A stretch of DNA of 46,618 nucleotides. Source: an uncultured Bacteroidales bacterium. Lineage in GTDB: Bacteria; Bacteroidota; Bacteroidia; Bacteroidales; UBA932. Position numbers and translations under genes: made by a program. The DNA lies in assembly GCA_934700615.1 (NCBI GenBank), contig CAKUXR010000025.1, positions 1 to 46,618 of the forward strand, read 5' to 3'. Shown here piece by piece: positions 34,870-42,635 of this stretch. The notes under the pieces were generated by a model, which was not told where the DNA came from, searched no databases, and saw nothing but the letters and a program-made list of their open reading frames with translations. Numbering within the stretch: position 1 is the stretch's first letter; each line of letters starts with the position of its first letter.

Positions 34870-34909
34870 GTCGTATTGTATATGATGGAATGAATTAGGG
34901 CAGACAAGG

Positions 34910-37720
34910 ATGAAAAAGACAGACTATATAGAAATCAGGGGAGCCAAGGCTCATAACCTCAAGGGCGTAAGCCTGGATATTCCGCGTGGTAAATTCGTGG
35001 TTGTCACAGGATTGAGCGGAAGCGGCAAATCGTCATTGGCCTTCGATACGATATATGCGGAAGGACAGAGACGTTATATGGATACGTTGTCCACTTATGC
35101 CAAGCACTTTATGGGAGTGCTGGAAAAGCCGGAGGTGGAAGAGATAAACGGCCTCAGCCCTATCATTGCCATTGAGCAGAAAACCACGGGAAACAATCCG
35201 CGCTCTACAGTCGGAACCATTACGGAAATCTTTGATTTCCTGAGACTTCTGTATGCCAGGGCATCCCGTGCATATTCTCCTGTCACCGGTAAGGAAATGG
35301 TCCGCTATACTGACGAGCAGATAGTGAGCCTGATTATGCGTAATTACAATGGCAGGAAGTGTTATCTCCTGTCTCCGCTCGTGAGGGGCCGTAAGGGTCA
35401 TTACAGGGAACTGTTCGACCAGCTTCGCAAGAGGGGATTCACCCAGGCCCGAATCGACGGGGAACTGAGGGACCTTTCAGGAGTAACCGAACTGGACAGA
35501 TACAAAGCGCATTTTATCGAGCTTGTCGTGGATAAGCTGAAGCCCGTCCCGGGAGATGACAAGCGTGTAAAGGACTCTGTTTCACTGGCATTGACACGGG
35601 GGAAAGGCTCTGTCGCCGTTCTGGACATGGAGACCGGTGTGCTCCAGCATTATTCGAAGCATCTGGTCGATCCGGATTCCGGTGTCTCTCTTCAGGAGCC
35701 GGCTCCGCATTCGTTCTCATTCAACTCGCCGGAAGGCTACTGCCCGCATTGCAAGGGCCTCGGCAAGATAGTGGACGTAAACATTGACAATATCATTCCT
35801 GACCGCAGCCTCTCCATCGCAGAGGGCGGAATCGTGCCGCTGGGAAAGGTTCGGGAAACTAGAAAATTCGACATAATACGCTCTATTGCAAGGAGATATG
35901 ATTTCTCGTTGTACGACCCGATTTCGGAGATTCCGGATGAGGCGATATCATTGATAGTGTTCGGCTCGGACGAACTTTTCCGCGTGGGCGACGGGGCTCT
36001 CTCCGAGATGGTTTCCTTCCCCGGAATCGTGGAGGACATCGACGAGAAGGTTGTCTGCCCGGTCTGTCACGGGACGAGGCTGAATGAACAGACCAACTGT
36101 TTCAAAATCGACGGCAAGACCATTTCCGAGGTTGCCGCCATGGAAATGTCCGCATTGGCCGAGTGGTTTGCCTCCCTGCCGTCACGACTTTCCGACAGGG
36201 AGAACATCATCGCCAGGGACATATTGAAGGAACTCTCTGAGAGGACGGGATTTATGCTGGATGTCGGGCTTGACTACCTGTCGCTCGACCGCGCCACAAG
36301 TTCGTTGTCGGGTGGTGAGAGCCAGCGAATCCGTCTGGCCACGCAGATCGGTTCGAAACTGGTCAATGTCCTTTATATTCTGGATGAGCCGAGCATCGGT
36401 CTGCACCAGCGAGACAACAGGAAGCTTATCAATTCGCTTAAGGAACTGCGTGACGAGGGGAACTCTGTCATGGTCGTGGAACATGACGCGGAGACCATGT
36501 TCAATGCCGACTGGCTTGTGGATGTCGGCCCCGGCGCCGGCGAGAACGGCGGAAAGATCTGTCTCAATGCTCCGGTGCCTTATCTTCTGAAGGGCCTGAA
36601 GCCTGATGCCGAGACACTTGGACACTGCATCGTAAAGGACTCATTGACATTGGATTATCTTAAGGGTGTCCGCAGCATTGAGGTGCCCTCCGTCCGCAGG
36701 AAGGGCACAGGACAGTTCCTGGGATTGCGCGGGGCGACAGGCAACAACCTGAAAGACATTGACATTGACTTTCCTCTCGGCGTCTTTATCGGCATCAGCG
36801 GTGTCAGCGGCAGCGGCAAGTCGTCTCTCATCAATGAGACGCTTATGCCGGTTCTAAAGAATAAGTTCTATCGCGCGAAGCTGCACCCTCTGCCGTACAG
36901 GGAGGTTGTCGGCATCGATAACATTGACAAACTCATCGAAATCGACCAGAGCGCAATTGGACGTACGCCGAGGAGCAATCCGGCCACATTCACGGGCGTT
37001 TTCAATGATATCCGCAACCTGTTCGCCGAGACTCCGGATGCGAAGGTGCGCGGCTTCGGGCCCGGCAGGTTTTCTTTCAATGTTGCCGGAGGCCGCTGCG
37101 AGGCCTGCAAGGGTGCCGGTATCAAGGTTATCGAAATGAATTTCCTGCCTTCTGTCAATGTCGTATGTGACGAGTGCAGGGGCAAGCGCTATAAGGATGA
37201 CACTCTAGCCGTGAAGTATAAGGGCAAGAGTATCAATGATGTGCTGGAGATGCCTATCAGTGTGGCCTATGAGTTTTTCAAGGGGATTCCGAAGATTGCC
37301 CAGAAGCTGAAGTCGCTGGTGGATGTCGGTCTAGGATACATCCATCTCGGCCAGTCTGCCGTGACTTTGTCCGGTGGCGAGAGCCAGCGTATGAAACTTG
37401 CGTCGGAATTGTACCGGAAGGACACAGGCAACACCCTTTATATACTGGATGAGCCTACCACAGGCCTGCATTTTGAAGATATAAAGGTGCTTTTGGGAGT
37501 TCTTCAGAAGCTGGTGGACTGTGGCAACACGGTGATTGTCATTGAACATAATCTCGATGTGCTCAAGTGCGCGGACTATATTTTCGATATGGGTCCGGAT
37601 GGCGGAAGGCGCGGCGGTTATGTGGTGGCTCAGGGAACGCCTGAGGACCTGGCCGGCAATCCTGCGTCTGTCACCGGCCCTTATCTGAAGGAAGTGCTCT
37701 CGGGGCAGATGGAATATTAA
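34910..37720 (+). CDS. uvrA: Excinuclease ABC subunit A
   Basis: The damage-sensing ATPase of nucleotide excision repair. There are two ABC modules. Walker A GLSGSGKSS is at residues 34-42 and GVSGSGKSS at 631-639; ABC signatures are SSLSGGESQRIRLATQIG and TLSGGESQRMKLASEL; Walker B regions are LYILDEPSIGLH and LYILDEPTTGLH. Zinc-binding pairs CPHC/CPVC and CEAC/CDEC are intact. It is 936 aa and complete. The nucleoside kinase gene starts 11 nt after its stop. Confidence 0.95.
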   Translation: MKKTDYIEIRGAKAHNLKGVSLDIPRGKFVVVTGLSGSGKSSLAFDTIYAEGQRRYMDTLSTYAKHFMGVLEKPEVEEINGLSPIIAIEQKTTGNNPRSTVGTITEIFDFLRLLYARASRAYSPVTGKEMVRYTDEQIVSLIMRNYNGRKCYLLSPLVRGRKGHYRELFDQLRKRGFTQARIDGELRDLSGVTELDRYKAHFIELVVDKLKPVPGDDKRVKDSVSLALTRGKGSVAVLDMETGVLQHYSKHLVDPDSGVSLQEPAPHSFSFNSPEGYCPHCKGLGKIVDVNIDNIIPDRSLSIAEGGIVPLGKVRETRKFDIIRSIARRYDFSLYDPISEIPDEAISLIVFGSDELFRVGDGALSEMVSFPGIVEDIDEKVVCPVCHGTRLNEQTNCFKIDGKTISEVAAMEMSALAEWFASLPSRLSDRENIIARDILKELSERTGFMLDVGLDYLSLDRATSSLSGGESQRIRLATQIGSKLVNVLYILDEPSIGLHQRDNRKLINSLKELRDEGNSVMVVEHDAETMFNADWLVDVGPGAGENGGKICLNAPVPYLLKGLKPDAETLGHCIVKDSLTLDYLKGVRSIEVPSVRRKGTGQFLGLRGATGNNLKDIDIDFPLGVFIGISGVSGSGKSSLINETLMPVLKNKFYRAKLHPLPYREVVGIDNIDKLIEIDQSAIGRTPRSNPATFTGVFNDIRNLFAETPDAKVRGFGPGRFSFNVAGGRCEACKGAGIKVIEMNFLPSVNVVCDECRGKRYKDDTLAVKYKGKSINDVLEMPISVAYEFFKGIPKIAQKLKSLVDVGLGYIHLGQSAVTLSGGESQRMKLASELYRKDTGNTLYILDEPTTGLHFEDIKVLLGVLQKLVDCGNTVIVIEHNLDVLKCADYIFDMGPDGGRRGGYVVAQGTPEDLAGNPASVTGPYLKEVLSGQMEY

Positions 37721-37731
37721 AAGATAATAAT

Positions 37732-39456
37732 ATGACTGAAACTGATAAATTCAATGTCTTCCTTGTCAATGACGGGAGGCATTATGAGGTGCCGTTCCTC
37801 AAGAGGCTCGGTGACCTTTCCGATGAGGTGTGCAGAACCGTGAAGGATGCCAAGACCGGCGTGGAATACCCTGTTCTGGCTGCTTTGGTGGACCATAAAC
37901 TGAAGGAACTTGATTTCAAGCTTACGATGTCCCATGAGGTGGAGTTCATCGGATATAACCATCCTGACGGAAGGCGTACATATCTCCGTTCTCTGTGTTT
38001 CGTGTTGCAGAACGCTGTGCGTGAACTCTTTCCGGACAAGGTCCTTATCATTGACCATTCTCTTCCGAGCGGACTTTATTGCAATATCTGCGAGGTGAAG
38101 CTTTGCGAGGACGGTCGGCGTACGCCGTTGAAGCTCAGCGACAATGACATTGACGCGATCCGGAACCGTATGCGCGAGATTGTGGATGCGGATATGCCTT
38201 TCGAGAAGAGGAAGATGGACGCGGTCGAGGCGGAGTTGCTGTTCGACAACAATAACCAGCCGGACAAGGCGGAACTTCAGCGCTCTCTCGGCAAGTTCCT
38301 TTGCAGTGTGTATTTCCTTGACGGAAAGGCGGATACGTTCCACGGGCCGCTGCTTCATTCCACAGGTGCGCTCAAGGTGTTTGACCTGATTCCTTTTGCC
38401 CAGGGATTCTGTCTTCAGTTTCCGTCTGAGGGCGATTTCTCGAAGGTCATTCCGGTTAAGACCCAGTCGAAGATAGCCGCTACGCTGAGCAAGTATTCTG
38501 ACTGGTGCTCGATTATCAGAATCAATGGTATCGGTACGCTGAACAGTGCCATTGTCGGAGGCAGGGCAGTGGAGCTTATCAATATGGCTGAGGCGTTGCA
38601 TGAGAGGGGATATGCTGCGATTGCTGACCAGATTTATGCGCAGAAGGACAGGATAAAGGCTGTATTCATTGCCGGTCCGTCGTCCAGCGGAAAGACTTCA
38701 TCGTCGCTCCGTATCGCTCTCCAGTGCCGTGTGCTAGGTCTTGTGCCGAAGGTTATCGAGCTGGACAATTATTTCGTGGACAGGGAGCATACGCCTAAGG
38801 ACAGTGACGGAAACTATGATTTCGAGGCGTTGGAGGCGATGGACCTCAAACTGCTGAACAGTCAGCTGAATGACCTGTTTGCCGGCAAGGAGGTGGAACT
38901 GCCACGATTTGATTTCAAGGAGGGCAGGTCCGTTCCTTCCGGAAAGCGTATCTCGCTGGGAGACAAGGAAATCCTTATCATGGAGGGAATTCATGCGCTC
39001 GACCCTGCGATGGTCCCGGATGTGGACAATTCCAAGATTTTCAGAGTCTATGCATCGGCATTGACCTCGCTCAATGTGGATGAGAACAACAATATTTCGA
39101 CTTCGGATAACCGTCTGCTCCGCCGTATGGTGCGTGACAACAGGGTGCGCGGCATTACGCCCGAGGAGACCATCATGCGTTGGCACAGTGTGCGCCGCGG
39201 TGAAAACCGCAATATCTTCCCGTTCCAGGAGAATGCGGACGCTTCGTTCAATTCTGCCCTGATTTATGAACTGCCGATGCTGAAGTACTATGCCGAGCCG
39301 CTTCTCCGCCGCATAGCCCCGTCATCACCCGCATATACCGAGGCCATCCGCCTGCTCAAGTTCCTGGATTACATCGTGGCCCTGTCGCCGGAAGAAATCT
39401 CCGCAATCCCGCCGACATCCATCATGCGTGAGTTCATAGGCGGCCAGCGCCTGTAG
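37732..39456 (+). CDS. Uridine kinase-like nucleoside kinase with ThrRS-like N-terminus
   Basis: The C-terminal half is a phosphoribulokinase/uridine kinase-type P-loop kinase: GPSSSGKT at residues 315-322, ELDNYFVDREHTPKD, EGIHALDPAMVP. The N-terminal half resembles the TGS plus second additional domain of threonyl-tRNA synthetase (DHSLPSGLYCNICEV). This two-part architecture is a known Bacteroidota/Firmicutes 'nucleoside kinase' family. It presumably phosphorylates a pyrimidine nucleoside; the role of the N-terminal domain is not established. The last ~115 codons are partly duplicated as a broken copy about 1 kb downstream (40388-40506). Confidence 0.88.
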   Translation: MTETDKFNVFLVNDGRHYEVPFLKRLGDLSDEVCRTVKDAKTGVEYPVLAALVDHKLKELDFKLTMSHEVEFIGYNHPDGRRTYLRSLCFVLQNAVRELFPDKVLIIDHSLPSGLYCNICEVKLCEDGRRTPLKLSDNDIDAIRNRMREIVDADMPFEKRKMDAVEAELLFDNNNQPDKAELQRSLGKFLCSVYFLDGKADTFHGPLLHSTGALKVFDLIPFAQGFCLQFPSEGDFSKVIPVKTQSKIAATLSKYSDWCSIIRINGIGTLNSAIVGGRAVELINMAEALHERGYAAIADQIYAQKDRIKAVFIAGPSSSGKTSSSLRIALQCRVLGLVPKVIELDNYFVDREHTPKDSDGNYDFEALEAMDLKLLNSQLNDLFAGKEVELPRFDFKEGRSVPSGKRISLGDKEILIMEGIHALDPAMVPDVDNSKIFRVYASALTSLNVDENNNISTSDNRLLRRMVRDNRVRGITPEETIMRWHSVRRGENRNIFPFQENADASFNSALIYELPMLKYYAEPLLRRIAPSSPAYTEAIRLLKFLDYIVALSPEEISAIPPTSIMREFIGGQRL

Positions 39457-39478
39457 CGACCTCATATAATAGAAAGAA

Positions 39479-39571
39479 GGTGTGTCAAAACTCCTTTTTT
39501 TGAAGAAATCACCCCTGCTGCAGTTATCTGTAGCTGGGGTGAACCTTTCTATTTGGGCATTATGATACACC
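39479..39571. repeat. Hairpin element with GGTGTGTCA ends (MITE-like)
   Basis: The ends GGTGTGTCA (39479-39487) and TGATACACC (39563-39571) are inverted repeats with one G-U. Inside, 39510-39523 pairs with 39528-39541 (14 pairs, one mismatch) around TTAT. It sits exactly where the terminator lies in the duplicate locus at 40530-40573, between identical flanks. A related end (GGGTGTGTCG...CTCCTTTTT) recurs at 46353. It may act as a terminator and may be a miniature mobile element. Confidence 0.55.
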
Positions 39572-39574
39572 CTC

Positions 39575-39703
39575 TTTTCGTATTGCCATCTTTTCAAATG
39601 GCTGATTTTCAATGTTATTCTGTAGGAGTCGTGAAAGTGTCCGTGTAGAACTTGCCCTGAGGCTTGCCCCAGGCATCCACAGCTACGGACCAAACGGTGT
39701 AAA
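39575..39703 (-). pseudogene. 3'-end remnant of a lipoprotein gene homologous to the one at 40609-41856
   Basis: On the minus strand this encodes YTVWSVAVDAWGKPQGKF followed by YTDTFTTPTE and a stop. That is the last 28 residues of the intact lipoprotein at 40609-41856, with two amino-acid changes. About nine codons differ only synonymously. Upstream of DFYTVWS the homology ends and an in-frame stop appears, so this is a truncated fragment. The synonymous pattern means it diverged as part of a working gene before truncation. The flanking 'ttttcgtattgcc' is shared with the intact copy. Confidence 0.75.
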
Positions 39704-39773
39704 AATCGGCCTGATTTTACCCCGTTTGTTTGAATTTTCTGAAACGGTGAAAAAAATGACGTTTTCTTACACC
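39704..39773. other. Hairpin-rich linker before the GC-rich repeat
   Basis: AAACGGTG occurs twice (near 39694 and 39742), and CACCGTTT near 39769 can pair with either. AAAATC/GATTTT around GGCCT forms a further short stem. The alternative pairings could give switching structures. No gene is seen. Confidence 0.35.
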
Positions 39774-39971
39774 GTTTTTCAAGGTTTAATGTCTTCATCG
39801 CCATGTCGTCCGTCAGGTGGTGCGGTACGGCGGACGTGGCCAACCCACGGCCTCGGGAAGTGGGAGGTGCCTGCCGGAGACAAGTTCTCGCGGGAGCGAG
39901 GACGCAGGAAACGGTAGGAGGGCCGAACGGAGCGCAGCGGAGTGAGTTCCGCCGTACTGCACCACCTGACG
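39774..39971. repeat. GC-rich dispersed repeat with 24-bp inverted repeats (copy 1)
   Basis: A 24-bp arm at 39811-39834 (starting CGTCAGGTGGTGC) is complementary to 39948-39971 (ending CACCACCTGACG) with one G-U. The arms enclose 113 bp much richer in G+C than its surroundings, including GGCCTCGGGAAGTGGGAGG and GGAGCGCAGCGGAGTGAG. Similarity to copy 2 (46505-46618) begins at TTTTTCAAGG (39774); the 77 bases from 39812 are identical to 46542-46618. No transposase is encoded, so it looks like a non-autonomous mobile or REP-like element. Confidence 0.8.
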
Positions 39972-40387
39972 ATAAACGATGCTGTGATCGGCAAATGCTT
40001 CCCTGACATGTCATGGATTTCCGTGGTCGGCCAAGCCTGTATGACATTGATAATGCCCCAGTGACATTTGACGTGGCAAAGGGTACCTTTTATGTAGTGG
40101 TTCTGCCATAACAATATGCCACAGGCACATCTGAGTGGCCATGTCGCGTGGCCACCCGCGGAATTTTACAATCATCTGACCGGGACGAATTCCCTCAGTC
40201 GGGACGACGCCACGGCCCCCTCTGTAACACATTGATAATCAAGTATCATTTATTTTAAGCGTGGATTACCGAAGATTTTTTGACCACTAATCCACGCCTA
40301 ATTTTACAACTCTCTATAAATCAAACTATTGCAAAAACCAATGTGGCGCCGTCCCGACAAACGACTTAACTCCGGAAACGCTTGCCG
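39972..40387. other. Gene-free spacer with a 10-bp inverted repeat
   Basis: Both strands hold only short unconvincing reading frames. GCGTGGATTA (40259-40268) and TAATCCACGC (40288-40297) form a perfect 10-bp stem with a 19-nt loop rich in T. ACATTGATAAT occurs twice (near 40041 and 40230). A GGCCA/TGGCC hairpin lies near 40137. I recognise no tRNA, rRNA or known small RNA here. Confidence 0.4.
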
Positions 40388-40506
40388 ATATCAATACTCC
40401 GGCCAGCACGCAACCATATGCTCCGCTGCATGGTGCGTGACAACAGGTTGCACGTCATTACGCCAGAGGAGACCATCATGCGTGAGTTCATAGGCGGCCA
40501 GCGCTT
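40388..40506 (+). pseudogene. Broken copy of the nucleoside kinase 3' end
   Basis: From about 40388 it matches the kinase region around 39088-39180 (RDN..., ITPEETIMR). At the bases CCATCATGCGT it jumps to the kinase's last codons (EFIGGQRL, stop), identical in all but one base to 39430-39456 and continuing into the same 'cgacctcatataatagaaa' tail. The skipped 239 bp lie between two CCATCATGCGT copies in the intact gene (39170-39180 and 39419-39429), so the deletion used an 11-bp microhomology. Changes upstream are mostly nonsynonymous, showing decay. Confidence 0.8.
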
Positions 40507-40525
40507 GTAGCGACCTCATATAATA

Positions 40526-40573
40526 GAAAATCGCGTCTCCGGCAACATGTGTGCATCGGAAACGCGGTTTTTC
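40526..40573. terminator. Bidirectional terminator downstream of the kinase remnant and the lipoprotein
   Basis: CGCGTCTCCG (40532-40541) pairs with CGGAAACGCG (40557-40566) with one mismatch. GAAAAT lies on the left and GTTTTTC on the right. It serves the minus-strand lipoprotein ending at 40609 and was probably the original terminator between the kinase and the lipoprotein. Confidence 0.7.
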
Positions 40574-40608
40574 GTATTGCCATCAGTTCAAATGGCTTAT
40601 TTTCAATG

Positions 40609-41856
40609 CTATTCTGTCGGTGTCGTGAAGGTGTCCGTGTAGAACTTGCCCTGCGGTTTGCCACAGGCATCTACGGCTACGGACCATACGATGTATTCCA
40701 CACCGGCAGTCAGGCCTGTGATGTTTTCCTCATCGTAGCCCTCGGGGTCTGAAGTAGTAAAGCCGCTCCAACGTCCGAGGTCCTCGATAGCCTGCTGCCT
40801 CTTGTAGCCATTAGCGACCATTGACTGCTCGATGACTCCGTTGAGGATATATTCAAGAGTCACCTCATCTGTCTTGTGGGTCTGCTTGAACTCATTGAAA
40901 GTCTTCATATCGATGACATCCCACATATAGACAACCTGCTTGTCAGAAGGAGTTACTCTGATTTTCACCCTTGTAGGAGCCTTGCTGACGTATGAATACT
41001 GGAATGAGCATTTTTCAGGGTCACCTCCGATGGTACGGAACTCTTTCTTGTAGAGCTTTGTGGTAGGCTCTCCGTCAGAGTAGCCGAACGCTATCACATA
41101 ATAGTCGCGGCCAGGCTGAAGAACTGCCTCATTCTTATACTCGAATATTCCTTTCGCAGTCATCGTCGGAATGAGGAATGCGTTGTATTCGATGAAATAT
41201 CTCATGGTTTCTCCGTCGCCAAGCTCATCCACCAGAGACTTGGGCCATGCATCCACGAGGTACGGGTCTTCCATGACACTTGGGACTACCTTGTAGTCAG
41301 CGCCGTTGTTCGCGATAGTACCAATCGTGATGTCGAGCACGTTCCCGGAAGGATTGACCGCAGGAGTTGAAAACTCTTTCAATGTCAGTTCTGTCGAAAC
41401 CGTCCCGTCTTCCTTCACGCCGAAAGCTATCGCATAATAGTCGGTCGCAGGACTGAGTTTGCTGAAGCGGATAGTCTCAGGAGTAGTTGAGATCAGCTTT
41501 TTCAGAACTTCCTCTTTGGAAATATCATATGCCTCCATACGGCGCTTGACCTCTCCGTCGAAGTAAGTCTGTAGTCCTGAATCGGTCAGATGGCTGTACG
41601 CTTCTTTCCCGAGAATGTCGAAATAGTAAGTCGTCCCCTGAATGGATGGCCTGACGCTCATATCAACCCCGGTAGGCTCGAGGTTTTCCAGAGTTATCTC
41701 AAATGTGCATACCTGCTCACTTGGTTTCTCTTCTTCTCCAGGCGTTCCCGGCTTTTCGGCCGGTCCGTCTCCGGAATTCTTGTCGCATGACGGCAGAACT
41801 GCTGCTGTCAGCACGGCAAAGGTAACTGCCGCAATTGTCTTGAGTACTTTTTTCAT
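40609..41856 (-). CDS. Three-module surface lipoprotein of unknown function
   Basis: The lipoprotein signal MKKVLKTIAAVTFAVLTAAVLPSC is followed by a Pro/Glu/Lys-rich linker (EKPGTPGEEEKPSEQ) typical of surface-exposed lipoproteins. Three related modules of about 115-125 residues follow. Each starts with an FEI/LDI/FQY strand, contains a 'P.S..YYF/Y.WD' strand and a helix, and ends with the pattern 'L.....YY.IAFG...........F.TP' (FSKLSPATDYYAIAFG, EAVLQPGRDYYVIAFG, ITGLTAGVEYIVWSVA). This suggests fibronectin-like modules. The role is unknown. It lies outside the AT-rich hydrolase operon and has ordinary composition. A 3'-end homologue is left at 39575-39703. Confidence 0.8.
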   Translation of the reverse strand: MKKVLKTIAAVTFAVLTAAVLPSCDKNSGDGPAEKPGTPGEEEKPSEQVCTFEITLENLEPTGVDMSVRPSIQGTTYYFDILGKEAYSHLTDSGLQTYFDGEVKRRMEAYDISKEEVLKKLISTTPETIRFSKLSPATDYYAIAFGVKEDGTVSTELTLKEFSTPAVNPSGNVLDITIGTIANNGADYKVVPSVMEDPYLVDAWPKSLVDELGDGETMRYFIEYNAFLIPTMTAKGIFEYKNEAVLQPGRDYYVIAFGYSDGEPTTKLYKKEFRTIGGDPEKCSFQYSYVSKAPTRVKIRVTPSDKQVVYMWDVIDMKTFNEFKQTHKTDEVTLEYILNGVIEQSMVANGYKRQQAIEDLGRWSGFTTSDPEGYDEENITGLTAGVEYIVWSVAVDACGKPQGKFYTDTFTTPTE

Positions 41857-41880
41857 TATATTGTGTAGTTATCAATGCTC

Positions 41881-41921
41881 GCAATATATGAAAAAAATAT
41901 CAATGCCAATGCAATTGCATT
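41881..41921 (-). promoter_or_regulatory. Possible promoter and palindrome ahead of the three-module lipoprotein
   Basis: On the minus strand TATATTGC (41888-41881) is preceded, 18 nt away, by TTG (41909-41907). A perfect 14-bp palindrome, AATGCAATTGCATT (41908-41921), overlaps that -33 element. The -7 box departs from TAnnTTTG, so this is tentative. Confidence 0.3.
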
Positions 41922-42029
41922 TAAACTTTTTCAAAATTGCAGTTATTCTCCGGCATCATCGCCTGCTATGATACGTCTGTCTTCGGCGGCCTCCAATCCG
42001 CTCACTTTTGGAAGCCGCGGAGACGACGC

Positions 42030-42602
42030 TTACCAACGCCCGAGTCTGAGTTTTTCGAAACGACCATTCTTGGCAACTATGACATCATTCTCGTCTTCTT
42101 CGTTGACTGCATTGAACCAGAACTCGCCATAGTAATAATCAACATTGGTTTTCGGTTCAGTCCTCTTTTCGGTAATTCTCATCTTACCGTCTGTTATCTC
42201 GTATCTCTTGCCATATTCTCCTCCGAAAAATGAATTGTCCAGATCCAACTCATACCATTTTCCGAATGATAATTCCCCACGTAAATTCATTATGATGCTG
42301 AAAGAAACAGGGAAAGAGTCATCCCACTCTTCTTTCCCACAATATTTTGGAGTATCAAATAGCTCATAGCCAACAGAATCCGCGATCTCATCATATTTCC
42401 TGTATAATAATTTGTAATGTGTTTTAAGAAACAAGCCATTTATTATAAATTTTGTTGTCTCGTGCGGCCGACCATTAACATCCACCGAGATTAAAATATC
42501 CTCCTCAGTACCTTTTAGAACCGAATCTATATCTTTTTTACAATCGGACATTGATGTCAATACGATTAGTGACGTCACTAACAGCGCTAATAACTTTTTC
42601 AT
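42030..42602 (-). CDS. Likely lipoprotein, third gene of the hydrolase operon
   Basis: The N-terminus MKKLLALLVTSLIVLTSMSDC is a signal sequence with Cys 21, though Asp before the Cys is atypical for a lipobox. The 169-residue mature part is acidic and Tyr/Glu/Lys-rich with short beta segments (DILISVDVNGRPHETTKFI, GEFWFNAVNEEDENDVIV). No family is recognised. It starts 33 nt after the stop of the large hydrolase gene on the same strand and shares its AT-rich, ATA/AAT-rich codon use, so it belongs to the same acquired unit. It could be an accessory or immunity-like partner, but nothing in the sequence proves that. Confidence 0.7.
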   Translation of the reverse strand: MKKLLALLVTSLIVLTSMSDCKKDIDSVLKGTEEDILISVDVNGRPHETTKFIINGLFLKTHYKLLYRKYDEIADSVGYELFDTPKYCGKEEWDDSFPVSFSIIMNLRGELSFGKWYELDLDNSFFGGEYGKRYEITDGKMRITEKRTEPKTNVDYYYGEFWFNAVNEEDENDVIVAKNGRFEKLRLGRW

Positions 42603-42635
42603 AACATAATCTGTCTTATTAGATTAATAATCAAT

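Noticed and set aside
39774..39971. A CRISPR array in the repeat region
   Set aside because: No regularly spaced short direct repeats with unique spacers and no cas genes; it is one inverted-repeat element with a second copy 6.7 kb away.
39325..40047. A 240-codon minus-strand frame across the kinase end and the repeat element
   Set aside because: It joins antisense kinase sequence, a gene remnant read in the wrong frame and a repeat; not a single evolved gene.
40011..40232. A possible transposase fragment on the minus strand in the spacer
   Set aside because: The translation has no DDE, HUH or Tyr recombinase motifs and the frame is short; no support.
39100..40530. An integrative element's attL/attR pair made by the duplicated kinase 3' end
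   Set aside because: No integrase lies between the copies, the right copy is internally deleted and decayed, and the lipoprotein end is duplicated as well, which fits recombination or import better than site-specific integration.
41937..42233. A plus-strand 98-codon frame opposite the end of the small lipoprotein gene
   Set aside because: Mostly antisense to the 190-aa lipoprotein; no signal or domain.
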